Assembly (NCBI GenBank): GCA_030035585.1
Contig: JASCZL010000018.1
Coordinates: 248,001 to 312,000, forward strand
DNA length: 64,000 nt
Origin: Dugong dugon
Lineage: Eukaryota > Chordata > Mammalia > Sirenia > Dugongidae
Reading direction: 5' to 3'
A program made the translations under genes and the position numbers. Every line of letters begins with the position of its first letter. The first letter of the stretch is position 1. Positions 11,626 to 23,953 of the stretch are shown here, piece by piece. A model generated the notes under the pieces. That model was not told the DNA's origin, ran no database searches, and saw only the letters and a list, made by a program, of their open reading frames with translations.

Positions 11626-12644
11626 AGCCCTCGCCCACCGAACCCCCACCCACACTGTGCAGTCTCTTCCCCCACCCGCCGGGGGTCCTGGGGGCGCAGC
11701 GTCTCCAAGCAGGGGAGGGGGAAGCCAGGAAGGGGGCTTATCCATCCAATAGGATCTCAGCACCTTAAGGACTCATAAGAGCATAGGGCAGAAAACCCTA
11801 CAAAGAGAAAATCGGAAGCAGAGATTTGAGAAGCTGTGAGGGTTAGAGTCGAGTCTGGCCCTGCAGCTGGGCGCCGGGGCATGTGGTGGAGTCAGGGGGG
11901 AGGGGGACGAAAAGGCAGGGGGCTCCGCTGGCACCACTGGGGGTTGGCCCGGCCCTGACCACCCTCCTCCTGGCCCCACTCTGCACAAAAAGAAGAGTCC
12001 TCGATACAGAGAGCAGCACAGGGCTCACGGTGGCCTGTCTGCAGGTCTAAATTAGAGGCCGCCTGACTGTGTCTCAGGCGCAGCCACTTGAACACACCTG
12101 GCCCCTGGGGAGCAGGACATCACATGTGCTCCACGGGGTACAGAAAAGCCACTGAGAAGGAGCTGAGCTGGCCGGCAGAGCTGAAGGCAGGTGGACTGCA
12201 TGAGTGAGGTGAGCAAGAAGGCAGGTGTGCGGAGCTGCGGCCACGCCCTACCTGCGGCCTCTGGAGTGTTGGGTTTGTGGCTATGAACCTGTGTTTTACT
12301 CATGCTTTTAAAACTCTGAAAAGGTCAAATGAGATGGAGCAGCCCTTTCTTCATGCCACGCCTTCCTGAGCGGGATGAGTGGGTCCTGCAGCTCTGGTGA
12401 CCTGGGGCCCATCAACAGGACCCTGAGACTCAGTTGTTCCATCTGTGAGATGGGACTGATAGCTCCTGAGGCCTGGTGAGGATTGGCGAGGTGTAGGTGC
12501 CCAGCCTGGGGCAGGCCTGGCACACAGGTGCCTCCTGTCATCCGACTCCCCGCTGCCCCTGCCCCGGGACAGAGTTCCTCCCTAGGCCGTGGCTCCCTCC
12601 TTGCTCTCCCCCCAGCCCCAGGAGAGGCCCCATTGGTATTTTTG

Positions 12645-12678
12645 CATAAATGAATGAATGAATGAGTGAGTGAGAGAA
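12645..12678. repeat. TGAA/GAGT microsatellite
   Basis: A short run of aatgaatgaatgaatgagtg units, typical of the 3' tail of old L2/MIR elements. Confidence 0.7.
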
Positions 12679-13309
12679 CAGCTGGATAGACCCACCGGCC
12701 CCTCTCCTCCCCACTACGGGGCTTAGCTCAGGCCTCCCCTTCCGGTCTGGTTTGGCTGCCCTTTCTGGCCGCCTTAGTTCTCAACTCCCGTCCACCCTGG
12801 GTCATGCAGGCGGCAATTCTTCAGCTGCTGGTGGAGAAACTGCCTGTTCCTCCAGTCCTGACCTCGTGATCTAGCCCAGGACAGAGAAAAAGGGCAGAAG
12901 ACTCCAGAGGCTTACCAGGCCCCGGGTTCTGCACCCCCAGGTACTTGGGAGAAAGGCTGACCCACTCACGTGCCCACCAGCTCCCTTACAGGGGCAGGAA
13001 AGCTGGGGGTGCAGGATGTGGGTGGCAGGGACCCCGAAGTCTCCGTCTCAGACCACTCCTCTGGCTATCTGACCCCAGCACCTCCCCTTCCTGGGAGGGG
13101 AGCCCTTTTCTGCCAGCCCTTCACCCAGGACCTCCCCCAGTCTTGGTCCCTCCCAGCCCTAGCACCTGGAGCCCAGCAGGCAGAAAGGGGATAAAAGGCA
13201 CTCAGGCAGCCAGTACAGACCCCCAGGGTCCCTGGGTTGGCAGGGCCAACCCCCTGCAGATAGCCCCCTGCAGCCTCCCAGCTCTCAGCAGGATGGTGTG
13301 GTTGGCAGA

Positions 13310-13575
13310 TCGCTCCTCCCCCACCTGCTCCATCTCACCCCATCCTTGGGCTCCCCCCGACCTGCTCCATCTGACCCCATCCGTGGGCTCCCCCCCACCT
13401 ACTCCATCTGACCCCATCCTTGGGCTCCCCCAACCTGCTCCATCTCACCCCATCCTTGGGCTCCCCCTCAACCTGCTCCCTCTGACCCCATCCTTGGGCT
13501 CCCCCCGACCTGCTCCATCTGACCCCCTATGTGGGCTCCCCCCGACCTGCTCCATCTGACCCCATCCTTGGGCCA
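13310..13575. repeat. 37-39 bp minisatellite, about 7 copies
   Basis: The unit runs gacctgctccatctgacccc then atccttgggctccccc, with small variants (ctcacc, gtgggc). It lies about 0.3 kb upstream of the SLURP2 promoter. Confidence 0.9.
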
Positions 13576-13817
13576 GCCTGTCCCCCAGAGGTCCCAGGTC
13601 CTCTAGACTGGGGTCGCCCCTACCTCACGGACAGGAGGAAGTAAGTGCATGGGATTCTACAAGCTCTGCCCAAGGACAGAGCCACCCACACTGGGGCCAG
13701 GGTTTGAGCCAGGTCCTCCTGGGAAGGCAGCCCAGCTCCTGGTGAGCCAGGCCGCCCAGTGACGCAGACCTTCCGGAGCCAGGGCTAGGGCGGGGCGGCT
13801 GGGGAGGGAGCAGCAGG

Positions 13818-13822
13818 TATAA
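13818..13822 (+). promoter_or_regulatory. SLURP2: SLURP2 TATA-like box
   Basis: TATAA in the context aggtataagg lies 72 bp upstream of the SLURP2 start codon, with a GC box (gggcggggcggc) at about 13790. The position fits a short 5' leader. Confidence 0.6.
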
Positions 13823-13889
13823 GGTGCCACCAGCGAGCCCTGAGCCTCCTCCTCGCCCTGTCCTCACCTGGTCATCACCGCGGGGCAAC

Positions 13890-16225
13890 ATGCGTCTTCT
13901 CCTCGTGCTGCTGCTGACCGCTGCCCTGAGCACGGAGCTGGGTGAGTTCTTGCGCGGCCGGGTGGCCCCCGGTGTCTTCCCTCATTGCCACGTCCATCTC
14001 CAGTCCAGGCCACTGAGCCCTGGGCTGTGACCCCCCCCCCACCCTGAGAACCATTCCTGTCCTTCCCCTCCACTTGCGCCCCACTCACCTCTTCCCCCTA
14101 AACCCCGTCTGCCCCCACAGGCCTCTCCAGCTAAGGCCTGGCACTCTCCCCACCATCCCAGCAAGGCCTGCCTGCTGCACCTGGTTCCCGACTCCACACA
14201 CACTCCTGCCCAGCCCCCCCCCCCCCCCCCCACCCAGGCCTCTCCTGTCAACAGTGACCCTGGCCCCCCTGAATTCACTTTCTCAGCTGCTTTGGCCTGA
14301 CCTCTCAGCTGGTTGGGGTCAGCCTCTCCTCCCTTGTTTCCGGGGCCCCCTCAGGGTGCCTCCAGTGGATCCGCCTCCTCTGCCCCTCTGCCCTCTCCTC
14401 TGTCCACCCACTCGCCTTGGCAGTGCCCCCTCCCAGCCTTCAGCATTCGCAGGCCACACCCATGTCTGCCAGCCTGGCCCATCCCCCAGCTTCAGGCCCT
14501 TTGGCCCAGGTGCCTGCCAGACTGCTCCACGGCGCAGCCCACCTCAAATGCAGCCACCCCCGCCGCCTACTCACCTTTGCACCGAGTGAGCTTCTTCGGG
14601 TCCCGGGACTCAGACAGCATCACCATCCACCCAGATGCCAGAGCAAGAAAGGCTGGGCTGCCTCAGCTCCCCGGCCCTCTCCTGGCAAAGTCTCTGCTTC
14701 CCTAGCTGGGGGTGGGGAGGCTCAGGGCTAGTGAGGGGTCCTAAGTGACTTGGGACATGGGTCATGCCTGTCCCCTGAGGGCACCAGGGGAGGCTCCTTC
14801 TCCCAGGAATATGCCTGACAAAGCTGGGGTCTCCATCCCAGGATACTCTACCTCACCTGGACCCTCGTGAGGACCCTCTGTCCTGGGGAAGGGTCTGGCC
14901 CTGTCTTTCCTGTGAGACTTGAGGTACAGACCACGCCCCTGCCCCCCACGACTGCCCCACGGGGCCACAGGGACTCAGAGCTCAGCATAGGAAAAGCCTA
15001 GGTCACCATCAGGGCTGGGTCAGAGGGGTCAGAGGCCTCCAGAGGGAGCGACCACCCATCGGTCACCCCAGCTGACTCCAGGCTATCACGGCATCTTGGG
15101 GTGCGAGGAGCTTGCTGCCAGCAGACTCAGGTCTTTATGGGTCTAGCGGGTCCTGCTCAGTCCCCCAGAGGCAAAAGTGGGCAGTGGCAGACAGCATACC
15201 TCAGAGCCCCTTCCAGCACCTCTGACAGCCCCCTAAACACTCTACATAGGGTCCAAAGGCCAGACCCAGAGGGGTTTGGTGGCTCATGAGGGTCACACAG
15301 AAGCCAGGGCCCCCATTCCGACCCTGCCCAGGGCTCCTCCCGCCCTTTGACCCGTGGGTCAAGGGACTCAGATGCTCAGACAGCTGGTGCCCAGCACTGC
15401 CTGTGACAGAGCTGACCACGGTCACCATGGCCATTGGGCCCTCCAGCCCATGTAGGGCAGTGGCACCCCACAGGCTGGAGCACTGAGACCCAGGGCCCAC
15501 CTGCCGTTGAGTGAGACTTGATACAGGGTGACCTTCTCCCCCACTCCATCCTGGGGCTCTGGAGTGTCCACACACCCCAAGATGAGGGACTGGAGACCCT
15601 AGATCCTGGGAGAGACGGATCACAGAGTTGGGGAGTTGGGTCCCCCGAGAGTGGGAGTGGGGCGCTGGGTGGGTTGCCCACACCTGCCTCCTGTATGTCT
15701 GTGTGTCCGTCCATCTGTCCTCCGCCTGCGGCTGCAGCCCACGCCCTGCAGTGCCACTGGTGCAGAGGCTTCGGAGGATGTATACAGAAGGCCACGTGCC
15801 CCCAGAGCTCCACCCACTGCATCTCTGTGGCTACCCGTGAGTGGGGTGTGGGAGACCAAGGCCCTGCTTGCCCAGGCGGGGAGGCGCAGAGCCTGATCCA
15901 GGCACCAGCAGGCCAGCAGCAAAGCGGCGATGGCGTCCACCCAGCCCAGGGGGGCCGAGGGAGGGGCTGCATGTGTCCCACTGGGGGCCACCTATACTGG
16001 ACGCATGGGGGAGGGGCTGACCCTCTGCTGGGTGGCGGGTGTGTCGGAGCCTCAGGGAACCTTCATGGTCTCTCTCCCGCCCACGCAGGGCTCCCCTTCA
16101 GCCACTCGGACCTGCCTCTGGTCCGCAAGTACTGCGCCAACAGCTGTCCCGACATCCAGAGCCTGGGCCTGGGCCCCAAAGTGTCCATCGCCTGCTGTCA
16201 GGCCAACCTCTGCAATGAGGACTGA
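13890..16225 (+). CDS. SLURP2: SLURP2, secreted Ly6/uPAR-related protein 2
   Basis: The exons are 13890-13941, 15738-15836 and 16089-16225, all with GT-AG boundaries and phase-1 introns, totalling 95 residues (human is 97). Exon 1 gives a leucine-rich signal peptide (MRLLLVLLLTAALSTELG). The mature protein starts AHALQCHWCRGFGGC and has the ten Ly6 cysteines; the third exon (SHSDLPLVRKYCANSC, SLGLGPKVSIACCQANLCNED) is close to the human protein. Translation stops three residues after the terminal LCN with no hydrophobic tail, so it is secreted, not GPI-anchored. SLURP2 is an epithelial ligand of nicotinic receptors. In human the gene can be spliced from LYNX1 upstream exons; here a TATA-like box directly upstream suggests an own promoter as well. 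Confidence 0.96.
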
Positions 16226-16428
16226 TGCCCCCTGCCCCAGCTGGAACTGTCCCCGGCCCTCCCTCCACCCTTGAAGGCCCCTCCCAGCCAGGCCTGAGGG
16301 GGCTCCAGGCCTCCCGCACGTCCACTGTCCAGCACTGCCCCCTTCCTCAGACGTCCTGACAGAAGTCTTGCCTAAATCACCGCAGGTCAGGCCTCCGACG
16401 GCCCTTTGTGCTGCCCCTTAAGTCCCCC

Positions 16429-16434
16429 AATAAA
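16429..16434 (+). terminator. SLURP2: SLURP2 polyadenylation signal
   Basis: AATAAA in cccaataaaatac, 204 bp after the SLURP2 stop, followed by a GT-rich stretch (ctgtgctgtccctgtgag). Confidence 0.85.
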
Positions 16435-16469
16435 ATACATCAACTGGACCTGTGCTGTCCCTGTGAGCA

Positions 16470-17815
16470 GAACACGTGTCCTGGGCTCGGCTGGGAGGGG
16501 AACGTGGTTAGGCGGGCGCCTGGCCTCCCTGGCCCAGTCTGCCCCACAGCAGTCCACCCTGGAGCCCCTGACCAAGCTGTCAAGCCCTAGAGCCCCCCAT
16601 CCCCACCCCACCAGAGCCAGCCAAGCCCTGGAGCAGATGCAGTCGCTCCGCAGGTCCCGAGACAGGTGTGAGGGGGAGCTAAGCTGAGGCGCACAGGGAA
16701 CCCCCAACTCAGAGTGGGGGACAGGAGGCTAGAGAAGGGGTATCCCAGCTGAGACCTGGGGGCTGCGCAGGAGTCTACAGAGGAAGGAGGAGGGGCCTCA
16801 CAGAGGGAAGGGCCGGGGAGGAAGAGCTTCCCCCAGGGGAGAGGAGACATACTGCAGGAGAGGATGAGGGAACAGGGCAGAAAGGCGCAGGGGGACTGCA
16901 GGCACGCTCTGCTCTCTCACCCCCGTCTCTCTCTCATGCGCACACACACCTCGGCCTGCTCCTCAGGGGGCACACTCGGCTCCTGGGCCTGGGGGCTCTG
17001 GCTCCTTCCTGGCTCACTGCCTGCCACCCCACCTCACCTTCCTGGTTCCTGGGAGCCTTGCTCATCCACCCCTAGCCCTGGCTGCCCTCGGCCCCCAGCG
17101 TGCTCTCTGTGGGGCGGCCCTGCCGGGCACCCACACCTGGTAGCTCCTTGGGCTTGCCCCCTGGTGCCGGCTGCAGGGCTACGTGCTGGGAGGAACCACA
17201 TTGGTGAGCTGGATGATGTGGTTGATGTGGTGACAGCTGTGATCGCTTGTCCCAGGGTGGACCTGGGATTAATCAGCTGTGTTTGTGGAAGTTACTCACT
17301 CACTCAGCAACATTTAACCGCTGGCTCCCAGCCAGGCACTGGGCTGTGACAGCGGACAAGACCGGAGTCCCAGTTCAGAGATGTTGAGGCTACTGTGGTG
17401 CGCTGGCCCCCTCCCCGAGCTAATGCCTCAGCAGGAAATGCATGGCTTTCCCCACCCTTGCCTGTCCTCACCTTGACGTTCTTACAAGAAATAAACACGT
17501 GAGAAAGCCAGGCAGGCGTAAAGCAGAGCAGAAAAGAGGGGAAGTCCCCCCCACCCCACCCCCAGAGAGCTGCCCACACAAGGTGTGACAAGGACTGCAC
17601 TCAGTGTGGTCACGGGCGTGGGAAAATAGACGGGGGGACAGTCGAGATTCCAAATAAGCCTGGTACAAGGGAAAATTGAGAGTATGATAAAGGGACCCTT
17701 CAGAGCAGCCGGGGAAAAACACAGGATGCATATGGGTGGCGGCTAGCTGACCGCCAAGAGAGGGTCCCTCCTCTCGTTATATCAAAAGGCATTCCATTTG
17801 AATCAAAGATTGACA
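16470..17815. other. Intergenic, no gene recognised
   Basis: GC-rich sequence between SLURP2 and an L1 fragment. No exon with family resemblance or convincing splice structure is visible. Confidence 0.4.
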
Positions 17816-17819
17816 TGTG

Positions 17820-18740
17820 AGAAGAGAGAGGCTTTTAAAATACTAGACAATGCAGAATAAAAAAGCAGGATTCATTCCTCAAACAGTTAAACATAGAGTT
17901 ACCAAATGACCCAGCAATTCCACTCCTAGGTACACACCCAAGAGAAATGAAAACATATATGCCTGCGTAAAAACGTGTAGCGCTATTCACGGTGGTCAAA
18001 AGGTGGAAACAAGTCGAGTGTCCATCAGTGGATGAGCGGACAAACACAACGCGGTGTATCCATACAATGGGATATGATTTGGCCACAAAAAGGAATGAAG
18101 TACTGATACAGGCTGCACCATGATGAACCTCAAAAATGTGGTGGTGAGTGAGACAAGCACCAAAGACCACGTACTGTAGGATTCCATTCGTACAAAACGT
18201 CCAGAGTAGGGAAACCTAGAGACATACAGCAGGTTAGTGGTTGTCTAGGGCTGGGGAGGATAGAGGAGTAGGATTCTTTTTGAGGTGATGAAAATGTTCT
18301 AAAATTGACTGTGGCCATGGTTGCTCGTGTCTGCAAACACAGTGGACGCTTAATGTCCATGATAATGTTCTGTGAAATAGGATGTTATGTGATTTGGGTG
18401 CCGTGTGGACATCATATTATATACAGGCAGTCCCCAGATAAGGAACAAATTCCATTCCTAAGCCCGTCTTTAAGTCAAATTTATACATGAGTCAGAACGG
18501 TTGGGTATGGTTCGTATCTAATTAATCCAATTAGTCAAATGTTTGTCTTAGTATATAGTATATATTGTCCTTTCTATGCATAAAAAACATTAAAGAAACA
18601 CTTCCAGATACACTAAAACATCGGAAATGGCCCGAATGGACGTTATGCGGTGCATGCCTGTGTACCAAAAACCATTAAACGGTACACTTTTAACGGGTGA
18701 ACTGTATGGTTTGTGGATTATATCTAAACAAACCTGTGTG
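17820..18740 (+). mobile_element. L1 3' end fragment (old L1M type), interrupted
   Basis: The recognisable L1 tail includes tgacccagcaattccactcc, caagagaaatgaaaacatat, gtgtccatcagtggatgagc, gtatccatacaatgggatat and aaaaggaatgaagtactgat. It breaks near 18335 and resumes at about 18664 (aaaaaccattaaacggtaca), running to about 18735 with the usual end of the L1 3'UTR. The gap holds another repeat. Confidence 0.85.
18336..18663. mobile_element. Unassigned repeat inserted in the L1
   Basis: About 330 bp of AT-rich sequence separates two halves of an L1 3' end that are contiguous in ordinary L1 copies. It contains tacaggcagtccccagataa and cggaaatggcccgaatggac. I cannot name the family. Confidence 0.5.
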
Positions 18741-19176
18741 GGTGGGGGAGAGACAAAATCCAAAAGACTACATAAATCTTAAAAGAAAAAGATACCATAA
18801 ATGAAACTGAAAGCAGACAAAGAAGGAACTATTTCCCACACCGGTGGAAGGAGGGAGATTCCCTTCATATATAAGAGCACTTACAAATCCACAAGAAAAA
18901 TGCAACATGCCACAGAAAGCTGAGTTGCTACATGAGTAGCAAGTTCAAAGTAAAAGAAATACTAGTCCTTAAATACAAGCAACATTCTACAGCACTCAGA
19001 GCTAGACAGGAGCAAAGTAGAGCGTAGCGTTTTAAATCTTCCAGATGGGCAGCTAGTAACAGGAGTGACAAGGCAATCATGAGGAAGGGGCAAAAACCAG
19101 CCCTCTGGTGGCTGTTAGTGGGAGTGTGATTTGATGCAATTGTGTGGAGGGCAAACTGGCACTATCAATCAATCCC

Positions 19177-19284
19177 TGGGCTCAAGCACAACAATAATTG
19201 TGAGGATGCTGCAGGATCAGGCAGAGTTTCATTCTGTTGTATATAGGGTCGCTATGAGTCAGAACTGACTTGATGGCACCTAAC
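19177..19284 (+). mobile_element. RTE 3' end fragment
   Basis: Contains gtgaggatgctgcaggatca and ggtcgctatgagtcagaac, then ttgatggcacctaac. It matches the 3' terminus of the RTE copy at 5770-5875. Confidence 0.8.
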
Positions 19285-19317
19285 TACAAAAACATCAATC
19301 CCTGGAGGGCATCATGC

Positions 19318-19494
19318 TTGGTAGAGGGTCAGTGAAAAAGAGGAAGACCCTCAATGAGATGGACTGACACAGTGGCCGCAACAATGGGCTCAAACACGCC
19401 AATGATTATGAAGATAGTGCAGGACCAGGCAGCGTTTGTTCTGTTGTACATAGGGTTGTTATGAGTCGAAACCCACTCCACAGTAACTAACAAC
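19318..19494 (+). mobile_element. RTE 3' end fragment
   Basis: Contains gtgaaaaagaggaagaccct, ggactgacacagtggccgca and gttatgagtcgaaacccact, ending in actaacaaca. It lies just after another 3' fragment; both are on +. Confidence 0.85.
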
Positions 19495-19519
19495 AGCATC
19501 AAATTTTAAAATGCCCCTG

Positions 19520-19800
19520 ACCCAAGCCATACTTTTAACCCTGACCCTGGTCACACTCTAAGCCCTGGCCCCAGTCACTTACTGAGCCCTGATCCTTGTT
19601 ACACACTGAGCCCTGGCCCCAGTCACTTACTGAGCCTGGCCCTGGATGCACACCAAGCCCTGACCCTGGTCACATACTGAGCCATGATCTAGGTCACATG
19701 CTGAGCCCTCACTCTGGTTTCACACTGAGCCCTGACCTTGGTCACACACTGAGCCCTGATCCTGGTAACACACTGAGCCCTGGCCCTTGCCTTGATTGAG
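19520..19800. repeat. 24-bp minisatellite, cluster A
   Basis: About eleven degenerate copies of a unit near ctgagccctgaccctggtca plus caca. Related arrays occur at 26.13-26.28 kb and 47.17-47.54 kb. Confidence 0.9.
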
Positions 19801-21560
19801 AGTGGGAGTGGAAGAGCTGAGGAGAGGAAGAGTGTGAGCTCTCAGACCTGAGGCCTCGATAGATAGCGCCAGCCCAGACTGGCCCTCTACCCCAAGCAAA
19901 CAGCTGCAGCTCTGCAGGAAGGTGCTGCCTGGTTCTCCCCAGCGGGGTCAGCCAAAACTCTGGGCAAAGCCGAGTTCCTGGGGGCCAGGCATGAGTGGGT
20001 GGCAGGCACAGGTGGGTCTGGGCCTGCGGATAGGAAGGTGCTGGGCTGGGCCAGGTGGAGGAACTGAGTCAAACCCAGCAAGGATCTGGGTGTGTTTGGT
20101 GGATGTCTAATGTGGTTAGCATCCTGATGTCACCTGGCGTGGCAGAGTACGAGTCAGACAGGCTCTCTGCCGTGCTTTCCCCCAGCCCCACTGCCTGACC
20201 CTGAGAAAGTCCATCAGCTTCTCAGAGCCTGGCTCCCTTCCTCCAAACTCTAACAGGAAGGTGCCCTTCAGGGGAAATAAGGCCCAGCGTGGTAATCCCC
20301 AACGTGCTAGGGGCGAGGGGACCCTGAGTGCCCTAGACACTCCCACGCACCCTCTGGTCGCACCGGTGCTGAGGGAGACCCAGGTCCCCCAGTCTCTAGG
20401 AGTGAGGACCAGATCCCAAGTGGGGCTGATCCCGCAGGGGCAGGGAAGCCCCGGGGCCATAAGAGGGCCTGGGGGGTGGCTGGGCGGCTCCCCAAGTTAG
20501 GTGGGGTTTCACCGCCGAGGGGCGGGGGATGGCAGAGCCAGGTGCTAGAGGGGGTGGGATTTGGACCCACGGAGAAGAATAAGGAGCTGGGTGGGCTGAT
20601 GCACAGCCTGGCATGGAGACTGGGGGCCTCAAGACTGGGGGGCCTTGGCTGCCAGGGAGAGACTCCCGGCCTGTTGACGCCCAGCCCAGGTTCGCTCTGG
20701 CAGCCACAGGATTTGGAGGTGGGTCACCGACTGGGCACATCTTCTGGGGGCTATGGGGGTGGAGAGAAGCGGCAGGAGTCGCTCTGCGTCATCCAGACAG
20801 AAATTCACGCCTGCCTGTCCGTGTAAGCCTTGGGCAAGGAACTTCTCTCCATTTCCTCACTGGCAAAATGGGGCCAGGTAAACCCCACCTGAGGGCAGCG
20901 CCTAAGCAGATTAGAAATGAAGTGTATGGGTGGCAGAGTAGGTGCCGCCCCTTCAGAGTTCCAGGCTACCCCCGGCCACCCCCCCCCCCCCCACCTCAAG
21001 CCCTCACGCCTTCCACACCGTTTTCTGTTGACCCAGCACTTCCCAGCCATTGTCCAGCTAAGCCTCTGAGCAAACACTGCAGCTGGTAGTTGAGGCAACA
21101 GCCCCCCACCACAGTGTGGCCTCCTCCAAGGAACCGGGAGGTGAAGGTTAGGGCCAAGGTCTACCTGGGTCGCGAGACTTCAAACCTGCGTCCTGCCCAC
21201 AGCCCAGCGGAAGAATACCTGACTGGGCCAGGAGTCAAGTGCCGAGGGGAGCTGCCCGCCACTCTGCTGTCCCCTCCCAGGCAGGCCAGCTGTCCCCGGA
21301 CCACCCGGAAGGAGGGGGAGCCAGCCCACTGAGTGGAAGAATCCAGAGTGTCTCTGGTAGAGGGGTGGAGAGGCCAGGAACAGGGGCTGTAGGGGTCAGG
21401 CAGCTGGGGGGCGGGGAACCCCAACAGGAAGGAGGCTCAAGAGGAGGCCGGAGGGGCCCCAGACAGTGGAGGGCGGGAGGGGTCAGGAAGGGGGCGGTGT
21501 GTGTTTGGAGGGGTCAGGGAGGGTGTCGGAAGGGGCCCCAGGTGGGGAAGGAGGTGGCCA
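19801..21560. other. Intergenic upstream of LYPD2
   Basis: No coding exon is recognised. A poly-C run is at about 20980-20992 and a weak MIR-like stretch near 20830-20900. The last few hundred bases before 21600 are GC-rich and may hold the LYPD2 promoter; no TATA box is seen. Confidence 0.4.
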
Positions 21561-21703
21561 GGTGGGGCGGGGTTCCGCCCTCCGCCCCTGGGAAACATGA
21601 TCCCGTTAATCGGCTCAGCGGACCTGTAGAGCGGTACTCGGTGTCCGCTGCGGGCCTGGGCAGGCCGAGGGCCAGTGCGGAATGGAGGCGCGGACTCGGG
21701 ACC

Positions 21704-23953
21704 ATGAGGGGGACACGGCTGGCGATCCTGGCGCTGGTGCTGGCGACCTGCGGGGAGCTCGGTGAGGGCGCATGGCTGGCGGCGGATGCGGTGCCGTCAC
21801 ACGAGGTCCCCACTGAGGACCTCTGGCGGGGGGGGGGGGGGCTTCGGAGGTGGGGGACGGGCAGAGGGAGCTGAGGGCAGAGGGAAGTGGAGGTGGCCTG
21901 AGGAGACTGGAAAGAAGGGGCCATATGGAGAGCCTGGGAGGGCCAGGGGATTTCCAGACCAGGAGGTGCCAGCCAGGTGAGGTGAGAGGTGTTGTGACGG
22001 GCCTTGGCCCCAACTCGGGGAGTGGGCTTCATCCCGCTGTGTGGGGCAGGGAAAGACTTTCAGTCAGAAAGGTTCTAGGGGGCTACTGGGTGGAGGAAGG
22101 TATGTAGGGGTGGCAGGAGAGGAGGCTTTCAGGAGGGACTTGGGGAGACCAGGGAGGCGCTGGCCTGATGGGATGGGGGCTGGAGAGGAGGGAAAGAAAC
22201 CCGGGATATCGGAGTGATGACCAGCCGACCTGGGGTCTGAAAGGACAATTGAGGAAGCTGTCCCCGTCTCCCCATCCTTGGGGCCCCCACATTCAGCCAG
22301 AAAAGAAACTTACTGTAGTGGGCGGAGCCAGATGGCTCTGCCCATTCTCAGAGTGGGAAACTGAGGTCAGAGAGGGGACAGAGCTTCCCACCCAGTGACT
22401 CTCAGCAGAGCCTGTGACCTCACAGCGCACCTGGCTGCCTGGGCCAGTGGGAGCTTCCGCAATTTGGGGGAGTCGGAACAAGAGGGGAGTGGAGCTGCCC
22501 CCGCCCCTAGCCTGCAGGACCCTAGCCGCCGAGACACACCTGTAGCACCAGGCCCAGCCGGTGCCCTGCACCCGCATGCCCTCATGCCTGATGCCTTAAT
22601 CCTCACCGTAGCCCTCAGGCCCTGCAGTTTGCTGAGGAGAAACTGAGGGGTGACTTGCCCACACACCCCCCCCCCACGGCACCTGTTACCACGGAGATGC
22701 CACAGCCATGTCCCCAGCACAATCCCACACCCACCTCTCCAGGGCCTGACCCTGGCCAGCTCCTGCTTCATGCGGGGACTCGGACCTCAGGCTGAGCCTG
22801 GCCCACGTATTAACTGATTTAAATCTTACCACAACCCTAAGGGGTAGATACTATAGATACTATTCTTATACTCCTTTTTTAGGTGAGGAAACTAAGGAAG
22901 AGAGGAATCAATCACTTGCCCATGGTCTTTCTCCAGCCTTTTCTTGAGTCTTGGAAACCTTCAGGGCTTTGTTCTTGTCATTTCTACAAATGGGCAAGAG
23001 GAAGAGAAAAAGCTCTCGCTCCTAAAATCTGTGTGTGTGGAGAAGAATCCTTCACCTCCAGCCTGGCCTCTTTCCTTCCCCGAGTTTTGGCCAGCGGGCC
23101 ACTGGGCCCCTCAGCCCTGGGCCTCCAGGGCAGAGCTGAGTCTCCCCCTCAGACTGTCTCTGAGGCGTGGGAGGCAGGGCCTGCCTGAGCCGCCCGTGTT
23201 ATGCCCCCAGCAACGGGCCTGCAGTGCTTCACCTGCCCTGAGCCCACCAGTGTGTCCAGCTGCCTCACCTTGGCGACCTGCACGGCCAACGAGACCATGT
23301 GCAGGACCACACTCTACTCCCTGGAGACCGGTCAGTGCATGGGGCTCCCAGAGACACGTTGCCTCCACTGCTGTCGCCCAGCCTCAGTTTACACATTCCC
23401 ACAAAAGGCAATTAGGCCAGCCCTCCCTCCCTCCTTCCCTCCCTGTCTCTCTCCCCCTCTGTGGGACACATCTTCATCATTGCAGTGGGAACAGAGGAAG
23501 CAGGCCTGTTTTGCAGGTCATGTCACTGTCCACGTTGCGGGCAGGAGTCTGCCGGTGAAGGGGCTCCCCGCGGGAGGCCCTGTGGGCCCTCCCTGGCACT
23601 GGTGGGCACTGAGCCTGAGGAGAAGGAGAGGGGGGCAGCCACGGAGGAGCTGAGACGGGGTGAGCCCCACGTGGGTCCTGCCCAGGTGACTCTGAGGCAT
23701 TGGCACCCTGACCACTGACACCCCCTTGCCCACAGTGTACCCGTTCCTGGGGGACTCCACAGTGACCAAGTCCTGCGCCAGCAAGTGTGAGCCGTTGGAC
23801 ATGGACGGCATCGGCCTGACCCGGCCCGTGTCCTGCTGTAATACTGACCTGTGCAATGTGGATGGTGCCCCCGCCAGGGGAGGCCCCGGAAGAGGCCCCC
23901 AAGGCCTGGCCTGCTTCTCACTGCTGATCTCCGTCTGGAGCCTCGGGCTCTAG
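21704..23953 (+). CDS. LYPD2: LYPD2, GPI-anchored Ly6/PLAUR domain protein
   Basis: The exons are 21704-21761, 23211-23330 and 23736-23953, GT-AG with phase-1 introns, giving 131 residues (human about 125). The signal peptide [19 protein letters not shown] is nearly the human sequence. The mature chain begins [18 protein letters not shown] and carries ten Ly6 cysteines; there is one N-glycosylation site (NET) and the strongly conserved segments [13 protein letters not shown] and [18 protein letters not shown] hydrophobic C-terminus ([15 protein letters not shown]) after a Gly/Pro-rich linker fits GPI attachment. The function of LYPD2 is poorly known; expression in epithelia is family knowledge. 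No disruption is visible. No canonical AATAAA was found right after the stop. Confidence 0.96.
22800..22930 (+). mobile_element. MIR fragment in LYPD2 intron 1
   Basis: Shows gtattaactgatttaaatct and aggtgaggaaactaaggaag followed by cacttgccca, the MIR core. Confidence 0.7.
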
